A stretch of DNA of 64,000 nt from Streptomyces cinnamoneus (lineage in GTDB: Bacteria; Actinomycetota; Actinomycetes; Streptomycetales; Streptomycetaceae), in the NCBI RefSeq assembly GCF_002939475.1, contig NZ_PKFQ01000001.1:806001-870000 (forward strand), given 5' to 3'. Shown in pieces: positions 1 through 32,726 of this stretch. The notes under the pieces were generated by a model that saw nothing but the letters and a program-made list of their open reading frames with translations, was not told where the DNA came from and did no database searches. Every line of letters starts with the position of its first letter. The first letter of the stretch is position 1. The position numbers and the translations under genes were made by a program.

Positions 1-104
1 GCGGGCAGCACCGCGCTCAGCGGCTGCTCCACGTCCACCTGGAGCGTCCCGGCGAGAGAAGCGAGGTCCTCGCGCTCGACGGCCTCCCAGAACTTCGCCT
101 CGAC
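1..104. repeat. Post-AT linker repeat, E3 copy (pairs with 9037-9140)
   Basis: Exact 104-bp match to the linker after the E1 AT; it probably continues beyond the left edge. Confidence 0.8.
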
Positions 105-2733
105 GTCGTCACGAGCGGGCAGGTCCCGCTCGGGAGCAGCCTGGGGCCAGAAGTGCTGACGCTGGAAGGCGTAGGTCGGCAGGTCGACGCGTCGGGCGCC
201 GGTGAAGAAGGTGCCCCAGTCAAGGGCCACGCCGGCGACGTGGAGCCGGCCGAGCGCGGTGACCAGGGCCTCCGGCTCGGAACGGTCCTTGCGCAGGGCC
301 GCGACGAGCGCGGGGGCCCCGGTGACGGACTCCTGGGCCATGCCCGAGAGCACACCGTCGGGGCCCAGCTCCAGGAAGACGGAGACGCCCTGGTCCTCAA
401 GCCAGCGGACACCCTCGCCGAAGCGGACGGCGCCGCGAACGTGACGCACCCAGTAGTCGGCGGAAGCGACGTCCTCAGCCTGGCCGGTCAAGTTGGAGAC
501 GACCGGGATCGACGGCTGCTCGTAGGTGAGCCCCTCCGCCACCAGACGGAAGTCGTCCAACATCGCGTCCATGTGCGGCGAGTGGAACGCATGACTCACG
601 CGGAGGCGACGCGTCTTGTGACCGGCCTCAGCGAACGTCTCACCCAGCTCCGTCACCACGTCCTCGTCACCGGCGATCACCACAGACGACGGACCGTTGA
701 CCGCCGCGATGGAGACCTGAGCCTCACGGCCCTCCAGGTACGCAGCCACCACGGCCTCATCCGTACCGACGGCCAGCATCGCGCCACCCGTGGGCAGCGC
801 CTGCATCAACCGGCCACGCGCCGCGACCAGCGTCACAGCATCGCTCAGCGACAGCACACCCGCCACATGAGCCGCAGCCAACTCACCAATGGAATGGCCC
901 GTCACGTAGTCCGGACGCACACCCCACGACTCGACCAGCCGGTACAGGGCCACCTCAAGGGCGAAGAGCCCGGGCTGGGTGTAGCCGGTCTGGTCCAGCT
1001 CCTCCCCCGCCTCGAACATCACCTCACGCAGCGGCCGCTCCAGCACCCGGTCGAACTCGGCACACACCGCGTCCAACGCCTCGGCGAACACCGGGAACGT
1101 CTCGTACAACTCCCGGCCCATCCCGGCCCGCTGCGAACCCTGACCCGAGAACAGCACCGCCGTCAGGCCGCCGTCGCGTGCCAGGCCGCTGACCACTCCG
1201 GCAGCCGGAGTGCCCTCGGCGAACGCGGTCACGCCCCGCAGCAGTTCGTCGCGGTCGGCGCCCACGACCACCGCACGGTGTTCCAGGGCCGTGCGCGTGG
1301 TGGCCAGCGAGAAGCCCACGTCGGCCGGCGACGCGTCGTCGGCCAGCGCGCTCAGCAGGCGCTCGGCCTGTGCCTTGAGAGCCGTCTCGGACTTCGCCGA
1401 CAGCACCCACGGCACCACGCCCACGGCCGCGGGCACGGTCTCCACCGGCGCGGTCTCGGGAGCCTGCTCAAGGATGGTGTGGACGTTCGTACCGCTCACA
1501 CCGAACGACGACACGCCCGCACGGCGCGGACGCCCCGTCTCCGGCCACGCCACCGCCTCCGTCAGCAGCTCGACCGCGCCCTCCGACCAGTCCACCTCGG
1601 TCGACGGCTGGTCGATGTGCAGGCTCTCGGGCAGCACGCCGTGGCGCATCGCCATGACCATCTTGATCACACCGGCGACGCCGGACGCCGCCTGGGTGTG
1701 ACCGATGTTGGACTTCACCGAGCCGAGCAGCAGCGGCCGGTCCTCCAGCCGCTCCTGGCCGTAGGTGGCCAGCAGCGCCTGGGCCTCGATCGGGTCGCCC
1801 AGGGTGGTGCCCGTGCCGTGGGCCTCGACCGCGTCCACGTCGGCCGGCGTGAGACGCGCGTTGGCGAGGGCCTGGCGGATGACGCGCTGCTGGGACGGGC
1901 CGTTGGGGGCGGTCAGACCGTTGGACGCGCCGTCCTGGTTCACCGCGGAGCCCCGTACGACCGCGAGCACTTCGTGCCCGTTGGCGATCGCGTCGGAGAG
2001 CCGCTCGACGAGCAGCAGGCCGACGCCCTCACCCCAGCCCGTGCCGTCCGCGGCCTCCGCGAACGGCTTGCAGCGGCCGTCGCCGGCCAGCCCGCCCTGA
2101 CGGCTGAACTCCATGAACGCGGCGGGAGTCGACATGATCGCCGTGCCTCCGGCGAGCGCCATCGAGCACTCGCCGTTGCGCAGCGACTGCGCCGCCAGGT
2201 GCAGGGCAACCAGCGAGGACGAGCAGGCCGTGTCGACCGTGACCGCCGGGCCCTCCAGGCCGAACAGGTAGGAGATGCGGCCCGAGACGACGCTGCCGGC
2301 GTCACCGGTCGTCAGGTACCCCTCGGCGGCGTCCTGGGACGCCTGGAACAGACCGGCCCCGTACCCCTGTGCCGACGCCCCGACGAAGACTCCGGCCTGG
2401 CTGCCGCGCACCGACGACGGCTCGATACCGGCCCGTTCGAAGACCTCCCAGGCCGTCTCCAGCAGCAGGCGCTGCTGCGGGTCCATCGCCAGCGCCTCAC
2501 GCGGGGAGATGCCGAAGAACGCCGGGTCGAACTCGGCGGCGTCGTAGACGAACCCGCCGGCGGGGGAGAAACCGGAGCCGGCGAGCGCGCCCAGGTCCCA
2601 GCCGCGGTCGACCGGGAAGGTGGACAGCGCGTCGCCGCCCGACCGTACGAGCTGCCACAGTTCCTCGGGCGAGCGCACGTCGCCGGGGAAGCGGCAGGCC
2701 ATGCCGACGATCGCGATCGGCTCGTCGGTGCCG
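1..2733 (-). other. Module E3 (partial): KS-AT(malonyl)-KR start
   Basis: KS 2730-1470 ([18 protein letters not shown], with Val for the usual Ala). AT 1166-170 with GHSIGE and HAFHSPHM. After the AT comes the same linker as in E1 ([18 protein letters not shown]), which leads directly into a KR structural subdomain without a DH. A KR-only module is therefore expected beyond the edge. Confidence 0.85.
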
Positions 2734-5700
2734 ACGGCACCGGAGACCGTGGCGGCCGTGGCCACAGCGGTTCCGGGCTCCGTGCCCGTACCGGCGATCT
2801 GCCCGCGGAGGTACTCGGCGAGGACGGTGGGGCTGGGGTAGTCGAAGACCAGCGTCGCCGGCAGCTTCAGACCCGTCGCCGCCGCGAGACGGTTACGCAC
2901 CTCCACCGCGGTCAACGAGTCGAAGCCCATCTCCCGGAACGCCCGGCTCGGCTCCACCGCCTCAGCCGCACCATAACCAAGAACCCCAGCAGCCTCAGAA
3001 CGCACCAGATCCAACACCAGCCGAACCTGCTCGGCCTCCGTCAGACCCGCCAGACGCCCAGCCAGCTCCGACACACCGGTGACCTCGTCCGAGACCGCCA
3101 CGGCCAGGGCCTTCGCCGCCTCGGGGATGTCGGCGATCAACGGCCGCGGACGAGCGGCGGTGAACCCGGGCACGAACCGCGCCCAGTCCACATCCGCCAC
3201 CGCCACGAACGCCTCATCGTGCTCGACAGCCTGCACCAGAGCCGACACCGCCAGCTCCGGCGCCATCGGCAGCACACCACGACGACGCAGATGCTGCTCG
3301 GCGACCTCCGACGACGCCATACCACTGTCCGCCCACGCACCCCACGCGATGGACGTGGCCGTCAGACCACGAGCACGCCGATCCGCAGCCAGCGCGTCAA
3401 GGAAGGCGTTCGCCGCGGCATAGGCACCCTGGCCGCTACCACCCCACACACCGGCGTTGGACGAGAACAGCACGAACGCGTCCAGCTCGGCCTCGCCCAG
3501 CAGCTCGTCGAGATGACGCGCACCGGCCACCTTCGCCGCGACGGCGTCGGCGAACTCCGCGATGCCGAGGTCCGGAAGCGCACGGGTGTGGCTGACACCC
3601 GCCGCGTGGACGACGGCGTTCACCGGGTGCTCGGCGAGCAGCTCCGCAACCGCGTCGCGGTCGGCCACGTCGCATGCGGCGATCGTGACGCGCGCACCCA
3701 ACTCGACCAGCTCGGCTTCCAGCTCGGCCGCCCCGGCCGTCTCACGGCCGCGACGACTGGTGAGCACGAGGTGCTCGGCGCCGTTACCGGCCGCCCAACG
3801 GGCCACATGCCCACCCAGAGCACCCGTACCACCGGTGATCAGCACCGTGCCCCGCGGCTCCCACGTGCGCGGAGCGGCAGCCCCACCCAGCGGGGCCGGC
3901 ACCAGTCGACGGCCGAACACGCCGGAGGACCGGAGGGCCACCTGGTCCTCGTCACCGGCACCGCCGGCCAGCAGGGCCACCAGCCGGCCCGCAGCCCGCT
4001 CGTCGAGCGACTCCGGCAGGTCGACCAAGCCGCCCCAGCGGTCGGGGTGTTCCAGGCCGACGATCCGGCCGAAGCCCCAGAGCTGTGCCTGGACGACGCT
4101 CGTGAGCCGGTCGGACCGGCCGACGGACACCGCACCACGGGTGAGCAGCCACAGCGGCGCGGCAACACCCGCATCGCCCAGTGCCTGCACCAGAGCCACC
4201 GTGTCGGCCAGACCACGCGACATCACCGAGAACTCGGGATGCGCGGCATCCTCCAGCCCCAGCAACGACACCACACCGTCGACCTCGACTCCGGACAACC
4301 GCTCGGCAAGCCCAGCCCTGGACACCACACCGTCCAGCTCCAGCCGCACGACCTCAGCACCGGCGCGCTCCAACACCTCCGACACCACATCCTGACCAGT
4401 CGAAACGACCAGCCAACGACCCGACACAGCAGCAGAGTCAAGCGAGAGCGGCTTCCACGACACCGCATAACGCCACTCGTCCACCCGCGACTGCGCATTA
4501 CGGCGACGGCGCCAGGCCGACAGGGCCGGCAGGACCGCGTTCAACGCTTCGTCGTCGAGACCAAGCGTCCCGGCCAGCGCGTTCGTGTCCTCCTGCTCGA
4601 CCGCCGCCCAGAACGCCGTCTCGGCAGCGTCCTTGGCGCCGGCCGCGACCTCGTCCGCGTCGGTGGTCTTGTCCAGCCAGTACCGCTCGCCCTGGAAAGC
4701 GTAGGTCGGCAGGTCGACGCGCCGACCACCGGCGATCATCGGGCTCCAGTCCACGGCCAGGCCGCGGACCCAGCCCTCGGCCAGCGAGGTGGCGAAGCGG
4801 GCGAGCCCGCCCTCCTCACGGCGCAGGGAGCCCAGGACGACGGCGTCGGCGCCGACAGCGTCGATCGTCTCCTGAACGCCCAGATTGAGAACAGGGTGCG
4901 CACTGGCCTCGACGAAGAAGCGATAGCCCTGCTCGACGAGCGCCTTCGTGGCCTCCTCGAACCGCACGGTCTCCCGCAGGTTCGTGTACCAGTACTCAGC
5001 ATCCAGGCCAGACGTGTCGAACCAGTCAGCGGTCACCGCCGAGAAGAACGGCACCTCGGCCGCACGCGGGGCAAGGCCCGCCAGCACAGTCAGCAACTCG
5101 TCACGGATCGCCTCGACGTGCGCCGAGTGCGACGCGTAGTCCACCGGAATCCGGCGGGCCCGCACCCCATCCGCCTCACAGGCGGCCAGCAGAGCATCCA
5201 GCTCCGCCACATCACCCGAGACGACCACCGAGCGCGGCCCGTTGACCGCGGCAATCGACAGACCACCGGTCAGGCGCTCCCGCACCTGCTCCACCGGCAG
5301 CCCCACCGACACCATGCCACCCAGACCCGACAGAGCCAGGATCGCCTTCGAGCGCAGAGCGACCACGCGCGCGGCGTCGTCGAGCGAAAGCGCACCCGCA
5401 ACACACGCCGCGGCGATCTCACCCTGCGAATGACCGACCACAGCGGCCGGCTTCACACCGTGCGAGCGCCACAGCTCCGCCAGCGACACCATCACCGCAA
5501 AGAGCACCGGCTGAACGACATCAACGCGCTCAAGCGCCTCAGCGTCATCCAGCACATCGAACAGCGACCAGTCCACATACGACGACAACGCCGCCGCACA
5601 CTCCCGCATCCGCTCCGCGAACACCGGCGAGGTCTCAATGAGTTCGGCAGCCATACCGACCCACTGCGAACCCTGACCCGGGAACACGAACGCCACCTTG

Positions 5701-8700
5701 CCCCGCACGTCCGCGAGCCCCTGGACGGGGTCGGCGAAACCGGGGGCCGTGAACACGGCGCGGTGCTCCAGCATGGCGCGGGTGGTGACCAGCGAGTGGG
5801 CCACGTCGAGCCGGGTCAGCTCCGGGTGCTCGGTGACGTGCTCGGCCAGCCGCTCGATCTGTGCGGTGAGCGCGGTCTGTGAGCGCCCGGACAGCAGCCA
5901 GGGCACCACCGCCGGCTGCGGCGCGGCCGGTTCGGTGACGGGCTCGGCCTCGACGGCGGGTGCCTGTTCCAGGACGGTGTGGGCGTTGGTGCCGCTCACT
6001 CCGAAGGACGAGATCGCGGCGCGGCGCGGCCGGCCGGTCTCCGGCCACGGCCGCGACTCGGTCAGCAGCCGTACGGCTCCCGCCGACCAGTCCACGTGCG
6101 GGGTCGGCTCGTCGACGTGCAGGGTGGTCGGGAGGATGCCGTGCCGCATCGCCATGACCATCTTGATGACGCCGGCGACGCCGGCGGCGGCCTGGGTGTG
6201 CCCTATGTTGGACTTCACGGAACCCAGCCACAGGGGCTGGTCGGCGTCGCGGTCCCGGCCGTACGTGGCCAGCAGGGCGTCGGCTTCGATCGGGTCGCCC
6301 AGCTGGGTGCCGGTGCCGTGGGCCTCGACGGCGTCCACGTCGGACGGTGTCAGCTGCGCGTTGGCGAGTGCCTGCCGGATGACGCGTTGCTGCGACGGAC
6401 CGTTCGGAGCCGTCAGACCGTTCGACGCGCCGTCCTGGTTCACCGCCGAGCCCTTGACGACCGCGAGCACCTCGTGCCCGTTGCGGATCGCGTCCGAAAG
6501 CCGCTCGACCAGCAGCAGGCCGACGCCCTCGCCCCACGCGGTGCCGTCGGCACCGGCTGCGAAGGCCTTGCAGCGGCCGTCGGCGGCCAGGCCGCGCTGG
6601 CGGCTGAACTCCATGAACGCCGCCGGGCTGGACATGACCGTGACACCGCCGGCGAGCGCCAGTGTGCACTCGCCCTGGCGGAGGGCCTGTGCGGCCAGGT
6701 GCAGGGCGACCAGGGAGGAGGAGCATGCCGTGTCGACCGACACGGCGGGGCCTTCGAGGCCGAAGGCGTAGGCGACGCGGCCGGAGACGACGCTGGCCGC
6801 GTTTCCGGTGCCGAGGTAGCCGTCGACGCCCTCGGGGACGGAGGTGAGGCCCGCGGCGTAGTCCTGGCCGTTGGTGCCGGCGAACACGCCGGTCTGGGTG
6901 CCGCGGAGCGACAGCGGGTCGATGCCGGCCTGTTCGAACGCCTCCCAGGCGGTCTCCAGCAGCAGCCGCTGCTGCGGGTCCATCGCCAGCGCCTCACGCG
7001 GGCTGATGCCGAAGAACGCGGCGTCGAAACTGGCGGCGTCGCCGACGAATCCGCCTTCGCGGACGTAGGCGGTGCCGGGCTGGTCGGGGTCCGGGTCGTA
7101 GAGCCGCTCCAGGTCCCAGCCGCGGTCGGTGGGGAACGGCGACATGGCGTCCACGTCGCCGGCGACGAGCTTCCACAGCTCCTCGGGGGAAGTGACGCCT
7201 CCGGGGAAGCGGCAGCTCATGCCGACGATCGCGATGGGCTCGTCGTCCTGCGGGGTGACGTGCGGCATCAGCGCGGCGATGCCGGCGCCGGCTCCGACGA
7301 TCTCCTCGCGGAGGAATCCGGCGAGGGCGACGGCGGTCGGGTAGTCGAAGACGACGGTGGCCGACAGCGGCAGGCCGGTGGCGGCGCTGAGCTGGTTGCG
7401 GAACTCCAGGGCGGTCAGCGAGTCGAAGCCCAGTTCGCGGAAGGCCCGCTCGGGGTCGATGTCCGCGGCCCCCGAGTAGCCGAGCACGGCGGCTGCGTGC
7501 GTGCACACCAGCTCGACGATGGCCTGCTCCTGCTCCCCTACCGGCACCTCCTCCAGCCATCGGGCCAGCGCCGAGACGTTCTCGACCATGGCGGCTTCGG
7601 CGACGGCGGCCTCGTGGAGCCGTCGCACCTCGGGGACGTCGCCGAACAGCGCGGTGCGCCGGGTGGCGGTGAAGGTGTCCCAGTCGATGTCGGCGATGAC
7701 GACCACGGCGTCGTCGTGGTCGACCGCCTGCTTGAGCGCGGCCATGGCCCGCTCGGGGGTGAGGGCGGTGAGTCCGCCGCGGCGGGCGCGCTGCTCGATC
7801 TCACCGGCCGCCATACCCGCACCGGCCCACGGACCCCACGCCACCGCCGTACCCGGCAGCCCCTCACCACGACGCTCCTCAACCAACGCGTCAAGGAACG
7901 CGTTCGCCGCCGCATAACCAGCCTGACCAGCACCACCGACCACACCGGCAAACGACGAGAACACCACAAACGCCGACAGACTCAAACCCCGCGTCGCCTC
8001 ATGCAACACCAGCGCCGCATCCGCCTTCGGACGCAACACCCCCGCCACACGCTCAGCAGACAACGACTCCAACACACCGTCATCCACCACACCAGCCGCA
8101 TGGAACACCGCCGTAAGCGGAGCCTCCTCAGGCACCCCCGCCAGCAGCGCCTCCACCGCCTCCCGATCCGCCACATCACACGCAGCGACCGTCACACCCA
8201 CACCCAGCTCACGGAGCTCGGCCTCCAACTCGGCGGCACCCGGAGCATCCAGACCCCGCCGACTGGTCAACACCACATGCTCAGCACCATGCCGCGCAAC
8301 CCAACGCGCCACATGCCCACCCAGAGCACCCGTACCACCGGTCACCAGCACCGTGCCCGAGGGCACCCAGGTGCGTACGACCGGGGCGTCCGCGACGCGG
8401 GCGCGCACCAGGCGGCGACCGAGGACGCCCGACGGACGGACGGCGACCTGGTCCTCGTCGTCGGCGGCCGCGAGGACCCCGGCGAGCCGGGTGCCCGTCT
8501 TCGCGTCCCATGCCTCAGGCAGGTCGATCAGTCCGCCCCAGGCACGCGGGTACTCCAGGGCGACGACCCGGCCCAGGCCCCACACCTGGGCCTGCACCGT
8601 GCTGCGCGGCGCGTCCGCGCCGGCCGAGACGGCACCCGAGGTGAGGAGCCACAGGGGCACCTCGATCCGGGCGTCGGACAGTGCCTGCACCAGCGTCATC

Positions 8701-11700
8701 GTGCCGGTGACGCCCAGCGGCACCCCGGCGTCCACCTGGTCGTCGAGGCCCAGCAGCGACACCACGCCCGTGACGGATTCCTCGCCGACGGCCGTGCGGA
8801 GCTGCTCGGCGACCGCATCGCGGTCGAGGTCGGTCACCGTGACGCGGAGGACGTCCGCACCGTGCTCCGCGAGCGCGGCGACGACTGCGTCGTCGGCGTG
8901 GGCGGCGGAGGACACGACGAGCCAGGTGCCGGTCAGCACCGGGCCGGTCACGTCGGGGAGGGGCGCCCACTCGACGTGGTAGCGCCAGTTGTCTATGACG
9001 GACAGCTCCTGGCGCTGCCTGCGCCAGTTCGACAGCGCGGGCAGCACCGCGCTCAGCGGCTGCTCCACGTCCACCTGGAGCGTCCCGGCGAGAGAAGCGA
9101 GGTCCTCGCGCTCGACGGCCTCCCAGAACTTCGCCTCGACCGGGTCGCGGAAGACCGTCCCGTCCTCACCGAAATCGCGGGACTCCAGCCAGAACCACTG
9201 GTGTTGGAAGGCGTAGGTCGGCAGGTCGACGGGCTTGCCACCGGTGAAGAACGAGCTCCAGTCCGGGGTCACCCCGGCGACGTGGAGCCGGCCGAGAGCG
9301 GTGACCAGGGCCTCCGGCTCGGAACGGTCCTTGCGCAGGGCCGCGACGAGGGCGGGCTCGCCGGTCACGGACTCCTGGGCCATGCCGGAGAGCACACCGT
9401 CGGGGCCGAGTTCGAGGAACACGGAGACGCCCTGGTCCTCAAGCCAGCGGACACCCTCACCGAAGCGGACGGCGCCACGGACGTGACGGACCCAGTAGTC
9501 GGCGGAAGCGACGTCCTCGACCTGACCGGTCAAGTTGGAGACGACCGGGATCGACGGCTGCTCGTACGACAGGCCCTCCGCCACCAGACGGAAGTCCTCC
9601 AGCATCGCGTCCATGTGCGGCGAGTGGAACGCATGACTCACCCGGAGACGACGCGTCTTGTGACCGGCCTGAGCGAACGTCTCACCCAGCTCCGTCACCA
9701 CGTCCTCGTCACCGGCGATGACGACGGACGACGGACCGTTGACCGCCGCGATGGAGACCTGAGCCTCACGGCCCTCCAGCTGGGCCGCCACAGTCGCCTC
9801 GTCCGCACCGACGGCCAGCATCGCACCACCGGCAGGCAGTGCCTGCATCAGACGACCGCGCGCCGCGACCAGCGTCACAGCATCGCTCAGCGACAGCACA
9901 CCCGCCACATGAGCCGCAGCCAACTCACCAATCGAATGACCCGTCACGAAGTCAGGCCGAACGCCCCACGACTCGACCAGCCGATACAGCGCCACCTCAA
10001 GCGCAAACAGCCCAGGCTGAGTGAAACCGGTCTGATCCAGCAGCTCACCCTGCTCGAACATCACCTCACGCAGCGGCCGCTCCAGCACCCCGTCGAACTC
10101 GGCACACACCGCGTCCAACGCCTCGGCGAACACCGGGAACGTCTCGTACAACTCCCGTCCCATGCCCGCACGCTGCGAACCCTGACCCGAGAACAACACC
10201 GCGAGCTGGCGGCTGCCGCGAGCCGAGCCGCGCACCACTCCCGCCGCGGGAGCGCCCTCGGCGACAGCCGTCAGGCCCCGCCGCAGCTCCTCCTGGTCGG
10301 CGCCGACGACCACGGCACGGTGTTCGAGCGCCGCACGGGTGGTGGCCAGCGAGAAGCCGGCGTCCACGAGTGACACGTCGTCGGTCAGCGCGGCCAGCAG
10401 CCGCTCGGCCTGTGCCTTGAGAGCGTCCTCCGACTTCGCCGCCAGCACCCACGGCACCACGCCCGCCGTCGGAGCCGTCGCGTCTTCCGAAGCGGCTTCT
10501 TCGGCCTCCGCAGGCTGCTCGATGATGACGTGCGCGTTGGTGCCGCTCACACCGAAGGACGACACGCCCGCGCGGCGCGGGCGACCGGCGTCCGGCCACG
10601 GTGTGGGTTCCTTCAGGAGCTCGACCGCGCCGGCCGACCAGTCCACGTGGGACGACGGGGCGTCGATGTGGAGGCTCTGCGGGAGCACTCCGTGCCGCAT
10701 GGCCATGACCATCTTGATGATGCCCGCGACACCGGCGGCGGCCTGCGTGTGCCCGATGTTCGACTTGATCGAGCCCAGCCACAGCGGCCGGCCCTCCGGC
10801 CGGTCCTGGCCGTACGTCGCCAGCAGCGCCTCCGCCTCGATCGGGTCGCCCAGCGTCGTACCCGTGCCGTGCGCCTCCACCGCGTCGACGTCCGCGGACG
10901 CCAGCCCGGCGCTCGCGAGCGCCTGGCGGATGACGCGCTCCTGCGAGGGGCCGTTCGGCGCGGTCAGGCCGTTCGACGCGCCGTCCTGGTTGACGGCGGA
11001 GCTGCGGATGACACCGAGGACGCGGTGGCCGTTGCGCTGGGCGTCGGACAGCTTCTCCAGCAGCAGCAGGCCGGCGCCCTCCGCCCAGCCGGTGCCGTCG
11101 GCGGAGTCGGCGAACGACTTGCAGCGCCCGTCGGCCGACAGGCCGCGCTGCCGGCTGAAGTCGACGAACGTGCTCGGCGTCGACATCACCGTGACGCCGC
11201 CGGCGAGGGCGAGCGTGCACTCGCCCTCGCGCAGGGCCTGGCTCGCCCAGTGCAGGGCGACGAGCGAGGAGGAGCACGCGGTGTCCACGGTGACCGCGGG
11301 GCCTTCGAAGCCGAGCGCGTAGGCGATGCGGCCGGACACCACGCTGCCGGAGTTGCCGGTGCCGAGGTAGCCCTCCACACCCTCCGGGACCACGGAGACG
11401 CTGGCCGCGTAGTCGTGGTACATCACGCCGGCGAAGACGCCGGTGCGGCTGCCGCGCAACGCGGTCGGGTCGATGCCGGCACGCTCCACCGTCTCCCACG
11501 CGACCTCCAGCAGCAGGCGCTGCTGGGGGTCCATGGCCACGGCCTCGCGCGGGCTGATCCCGAAGAACGACGGGTCGAAGGAACCGGCCTCGTGCAGGAA
11601 GCCGCCTTCACGGCAGTACGAGGTGCCCTCGTGGTCGGGGTCGGGGTGGTAGAGGGCGTCGACGTCCCAGCCGCGGTTCACCGGGAACCGGGTGATGCCG

Positions 11701-11891
11701 TCGCCGCCGTCGGCGACGAGCCGCCACAGGTCCTCGGGGGATTCGATCCCGCCCGGGTAGCGGCAGCCCATCCCGACGATCGCGATGGGCTCCTGCTCCT
11801 GCGCCTCCAGTTCGCGCAGGCGCCGGCGCGTGGCGTGCAGGTCCGCCGTGACCTGCTTGAGGAAGTAGCGGAGTTTGTCTTCGTTCGCCAT
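1..11891 (-). CDS. Gene E: modular type I PKS, 3' end beyond the left edge (at least three modules)
   Basis: An open frame runs unbroken from ATG at 11891 off the left edge (3963 residues seen, no stop). It starts with a class 1a docking helix, [18 protein letters not shown], then KS at about residue 33. E1: KS, malonyl AT (about 562-898, GHSIGE, HAFH), B-type KR (AGVVDD, nucleotide motif near 1180), ACP (about 1451-1528). E2: KS about 1551-1978, methylmalonyl AT about 2064-2401 (GHSQGE, YASH), A1-type KR ([17 protein letters not shown]), ACP about 2958-3026. E3: KS about 3054-3474, malonyl AT about 3576-3908, then a linker that opens a KR. An AGGAG 12 nt upstream supports the start. Gene D stops 44 bp upstream, and the docking tails suggest that D passes its chain to E. 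Confidence 0.95.
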   Translation of the reverse strand, partial: MANEDKLRYFLKQVTADLHATRRRLRELEAQEQEPIAIVGMGCRYPGGIESPEDLWRLVADGGDGITRFPVNRGWDVDALYHPDPDHEGTSYCREGGFLHEAGSFDPSFFGISPREAVAMDPQQRLLLEVAWETVERAGIDPTALRGSRTGVFAGVMYHDYAASVSVVPEGVEGYLGTGNSGSVVSGRIAYALGFEGPAVTVDTACSSSLVALHWASQALREGECTLALAGGVTVMSTPSTFVDFSRQRGLSADGRCKSFADSADGTGWAEGAGLLLLEKLSDAQRNGHRVLGVIRSSAVNQDGASNGLTAPNGPSQERVIRQALASAGLASADVDAVEAHGTGTTLGDPIEAEALLATYGQDRPEGRPLWLGSIKSNIGHTQAAAGVAGIIKMVMAMRHGVLPQSLHIDAPSSHVDWSAGAVELLKEPTPWPDAGRPRRAGVSSFGVSGTNAHVIIEQPAEAEEAASEDATAPTAGVVPWVLAAKSEDALKAQAERLLAALTDDVSLVDAGFSLATTRAALEHRAVVVGADQEELRRGLTAVAEGAPAAGVVRGSARGSRQLAVLFSGQGSQRAGMGRELYETFPVFAEALDAVCAEFDGVLERPLREVMFEQGELLDQTGFTQPGLFALEVALYRLVESWGVRPDFVTGHSIGELAAAHVAGVLSLSDAVTLVAARGRLMQALPAGGAMLAVGADEATVAAQLEGREAQVSIAAVNGPSSVVIAGDEDVVTELGETFAQAGHKTRRLRVSHAFHSPHMDAMLEDFRLVAEGLSYEQPSIPVVSNLTGQVEDVASADYWVRHVRGAVRFGEGVRWLEDQGVSVFLELGPDGVLSGMAQESVTGEPALVAALRKDRSEPEALVTALGRLHVAGVTPDWSSFFTGGKPVDLPTYAFQHQWFWLESRDFGEDGTVFRDPVEAKFWEAVEREDLASLAGTLQVDVEQPLSAVLPALSNWRRQRQELSVIDNWRYHVEWAPLPDVTGPVLTGTWLVVSSAAHADDAVVAALAEHGADVLRVTVTDLDRDAVAEQLRTAVGEESVTGVVSLLGLDDQVDAGVPLGVTGTMTLVQALSDARIEVPLWLLTSGAVSAGADAPRSTVQAQVWGLGRVVALEYPRAWGGLIDLPEAWDAKTGTRLAGVLAAADDEDQVAVRPSGVLGRRLVRARVADAPVVRTWVPSGTVLVTGGTGALGGHVARWVARHGAEHVVLTSRRGLDAPGAAELEAELRELGVGVTVAACDVADREAVEALLAGVPEEAPLTAVFHAAGVVDDGVLESLSAERVAGVLRPKADAALVLHEATRGLSLSAFVVFSSFAGVVGGAGQAGYAAANAFLDALVEERRGEGLPGTAVAWGPWAGAGMAAGEIEQRARRGGLTALTPERAMAALKQAVDHDDAVVVIADIDWDTFTATRRTALFGDVPEVRRLHEAAVAEAAMVENVSALARWLEEVPVGEQEQAIVELVCTHAAAVLGYSGAADIDPERAFRELGFDSLTALEFRNQLSAATGLPLSATVVFDYPTAVALAGFLREEIVGAGAGIAALMPHVTPQDDEPIAIVGMSCRFPGGVTSPEELWKLVAGDVDAMSPFPTDRGWDLERLYDPDPDQPGTAYVREGGFVGDAASFDAAFFGISPREALAMDPQQRLLLETAWEAFEQAGIDPLSLRGTQTGVFAGTNGQDYAAGLTSVPEGVDGYLGTGNAASVVSGRVAYAFGLEGPAVSVDTACSSSLVALHLAAQALRQGECTLALAGGVTVMSSPAAFMEFSRQRGLAADGRCKAFAAGADGTAWGEGVGLLLVERLSDAIRNGHEVLAVVKGSAVNQDGASNGLTAPNGPSQQRVIRQALANAQLTPSDVDAVEAHGTGTQLGDPIEADALLATYGRDRDADQPLWLGSVKSNIGHTQAAAGVAGVIKMVMAMRHGILPTTLHVDEPTPHVDWSAGAVRLLTESRPWPETGRPRRAAISSFGVSGTNAHTVLEQAPAVEAEPVTEPAAPQPAVVPWLLSGRSQTALTAQIERLAEHVTEHPELTRLDVAHSLVTTRAMLEHRAVFTAPGFADPVQGLADVRGKVAFVFPGQGSQWVGMAAELIETSPVFAERMRECAAALSSYVDWSLFDVLDDAEALERVDVVQPVLFAVMVSLAELWRSHGVKPAAVVGHSQGEIAAACVAGALSLDDAARVVALRSKAILALSGLGGMVSVGLPVEQVRERLTGGLSIAAVNGPRSVVVSGDVAELDALLAACEADGVRARRIPVDYASHSAHVEAIRDELLTVLAGLAPRAAEVPFFSAVTADWFDTSGLDAEYWYTNLRETVRFEEATKALVEQGYRFFVEASAHPVLNLGVQETIDAVGADAVVLGSLRREEGGLARFATSLAEGWVRGLAVDWSPMIAGGRRVDLPTYAFQGERYWLDKTTDADEVAAGAKDAAETAFWAAVEQEDTNALAGTLGLDDEALNAVLPALSAWRRRRNAQSRVDEWRYAVSWKPLSLDSAAVSGRWLVVSTGQDVVSEVLERAGAEVVRLELDGVVSRAGLAERLSGVEVDGVVSLLGLEDAAHPEFSVMSRGLADTVALVQALGDAGVAAPLWLLTRGAVSVGRSDRLTSVVQAQLWGFGRIVGLEHPDRWGGLVDLPESLDERAAGRLVALLAGGAGDEDQVALRSSGVFGRRLVPAPLGGAAAPRTWEPRGTVLITGGTGALGGHVARWAAGNGAEHLVLTSRRGRETAGAAELEAELVELGARVTIAACDVADRDAVAELLAEHPVNAVVHAAGVSHTRALPDLGIAEFADAVAAKVAGARHLDELLGEAELDAFVLFSSNAGVWGGSGQGAYAAANAFLDALAADRRARGLTATSIAWGAWADSGMASSEVAEQHLRRRGVLPMAPELAVSALVQAVEHDEAFVAVADVDWARFVPGFTAARPRPLIADIPEAAKALAVAVSDEVTGVSELAGRLAGLTEAEQVRLVLDLVRSEAAGVLGYGAAEAVEPSRAFREMGFDSLTAVEVRNRLAAATGLKLPATLVFDYPSPTVLAEYLRGQIAGTGTEPGTAVATAATVSGAVGTDEPIAIVGMACRFPGDVRSPEELWQLVRSGGDALSTFPVDRGWDLGALAGSGFSPAGGFVYDAAEFDPAFFGISPREALAMDPQQRLLLETAWEVFERAGIEPSSVRGSQAGVFVGASAQGYGAGLFQASQDAAEGYLTTGDAGSVVSGRISYLFGLEGPAVTVDTACSSSLVALHLAAQSLRNGECSMALAGGTAIMSTPAAFMEFSRQGGLAGDGRCKPFAEAADGTGWGEGVGLLLVERLSDAIANGHEVLAVVRGSAVNQDGASNGLTAPNGPSQQRVIRQALANARLTPADVDAVEAHGTGTTLGDPIEAQALLATYGQERLEDRPLLLGSVKSNIGHTQAASGVAGVIKMVMAMRHGVLPESLHIDQPSTEVDWSEGAVELLTEAVAWPETGRPRRAGVSSFGVSGTNVHTILEQAPETAPVETVPAAVGVVPWVLSAKSETALKAQAERLLSALADDASPADVGFSLATTRTALEHRAVVVGADRDELLRGVTAFAEGTPAAGVVSGLARDGGLTAVLFSGQGSQRAGMGRELYETFPVFAEALDAVCAEFDRVLERPLREVMFEAGEELDQTGYTQPGLFALEVALYRLVESWGVRPDYVTGHSIGELAAAHVAGVLSLSDAVTLVAARGRLMQALPTGGAMLAVGTDEAVVAAYLEGREAQVSIAAVNGPSSVVIAGDEDVVTELGETFAEAGHKTRRLRVSHAFHSPHMDAMLDDFRLVAEGLTYEQPSIPVVSNLTGQAEDVASADYWVRHVRGAVRFGEGVRWLEDQGVSVFLELGPDGVLSGMAQESVTGAPALVAALRKDRSEPEALVTALGRLHVAGVALDWGTFFTGARRVDLPTYAFQRQHFWPQAAPERDLPARDDVEAKFWEAVEREDLASLAGTLQVDVEQPLSAVLP
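2815..7243 (-). other. Module E2: KS-AT(methylmalonyl)-KR(A1)-ACP
   Basis: KS 7240-5960, AT 5702-4690 (GHSQGE, YASH). KR with [17 protein letters not shown], nucleotide motif near 3811-3851, type A1. [12 protein letters not shown] near 2925. Predicted unit: alpha-methyl, A-type hydroxyl. It is the third member of the C3, D3, E2 family. Confidence 0.92.
7310..11798 (-). other. Module E1: KS-AT(malonyl)-KR(B)-ACP
   Basis: KS 11795-10515 ([16 protein letters not shown]). AT 10206-9200, malonyl type. KR with AGVVDD and [20 protein letters not shown]; its catalytic part (7800-8345) uses T-ending codons unlike the flanks. [13 protein letters not shown] near 7420. Predicted unit: unbranched, B-type hydroxyl. 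Confidence 0.92.
9037..9140. repeat. Post-AT linker repeat, E1 copy (pairs with 1-104)
   Basis: Exact 104-bp match to the window's first bases. It encodes the AT-to-KR linker ([18 protein letters not shown]). Confidence 0.8.
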
Positions 11892-11903
11892 CTAAGGTCA
11901 GCT

Positions 11904-11908
11904 CTCCT
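11904..11908 (-). promoter_or_regulatory. Ribosome binding site of gene E
   Basis: AGGAG on the minus strand in the 44-bp D/E gap, 12 nt before the ATG at 11891. The spacing is slightly long. No other in-frame start lies between it and the docking helix. Confidence 0.5.
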
Positions 11909-11935
11909 AGTGGATGGAACTCGAGCCTGCGCGCG

Positions 11936-32704
<20,769 letters not shown>

Positions 32705-32707
32705 CAG

Positions 32708-32711
32708 CTCC
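32708..32711 (-). promoter_or_regulatory. Ribosome binding site of gene D
   Basis: GGAG in the 22-bp C/D gap, 3 nt before the ATG at 32704 and 6 nt before the adjacent GTG at 32701. The spacing favours GTG as the true start. Confidence 0.5.
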
Positions 32712-32726
32712 GATTTCCAGGCCAGT

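Noticed and set aside
10066..11499. Minus-strand open frame in another frame inside gene E, and similar ones at 40699-44349 and 56757-58946
   Set aside because: Shadow frames of PKS codons: Arg- and Pro-rich low-complexity products overlapping complete KS, AT and KR domains in the true frame.
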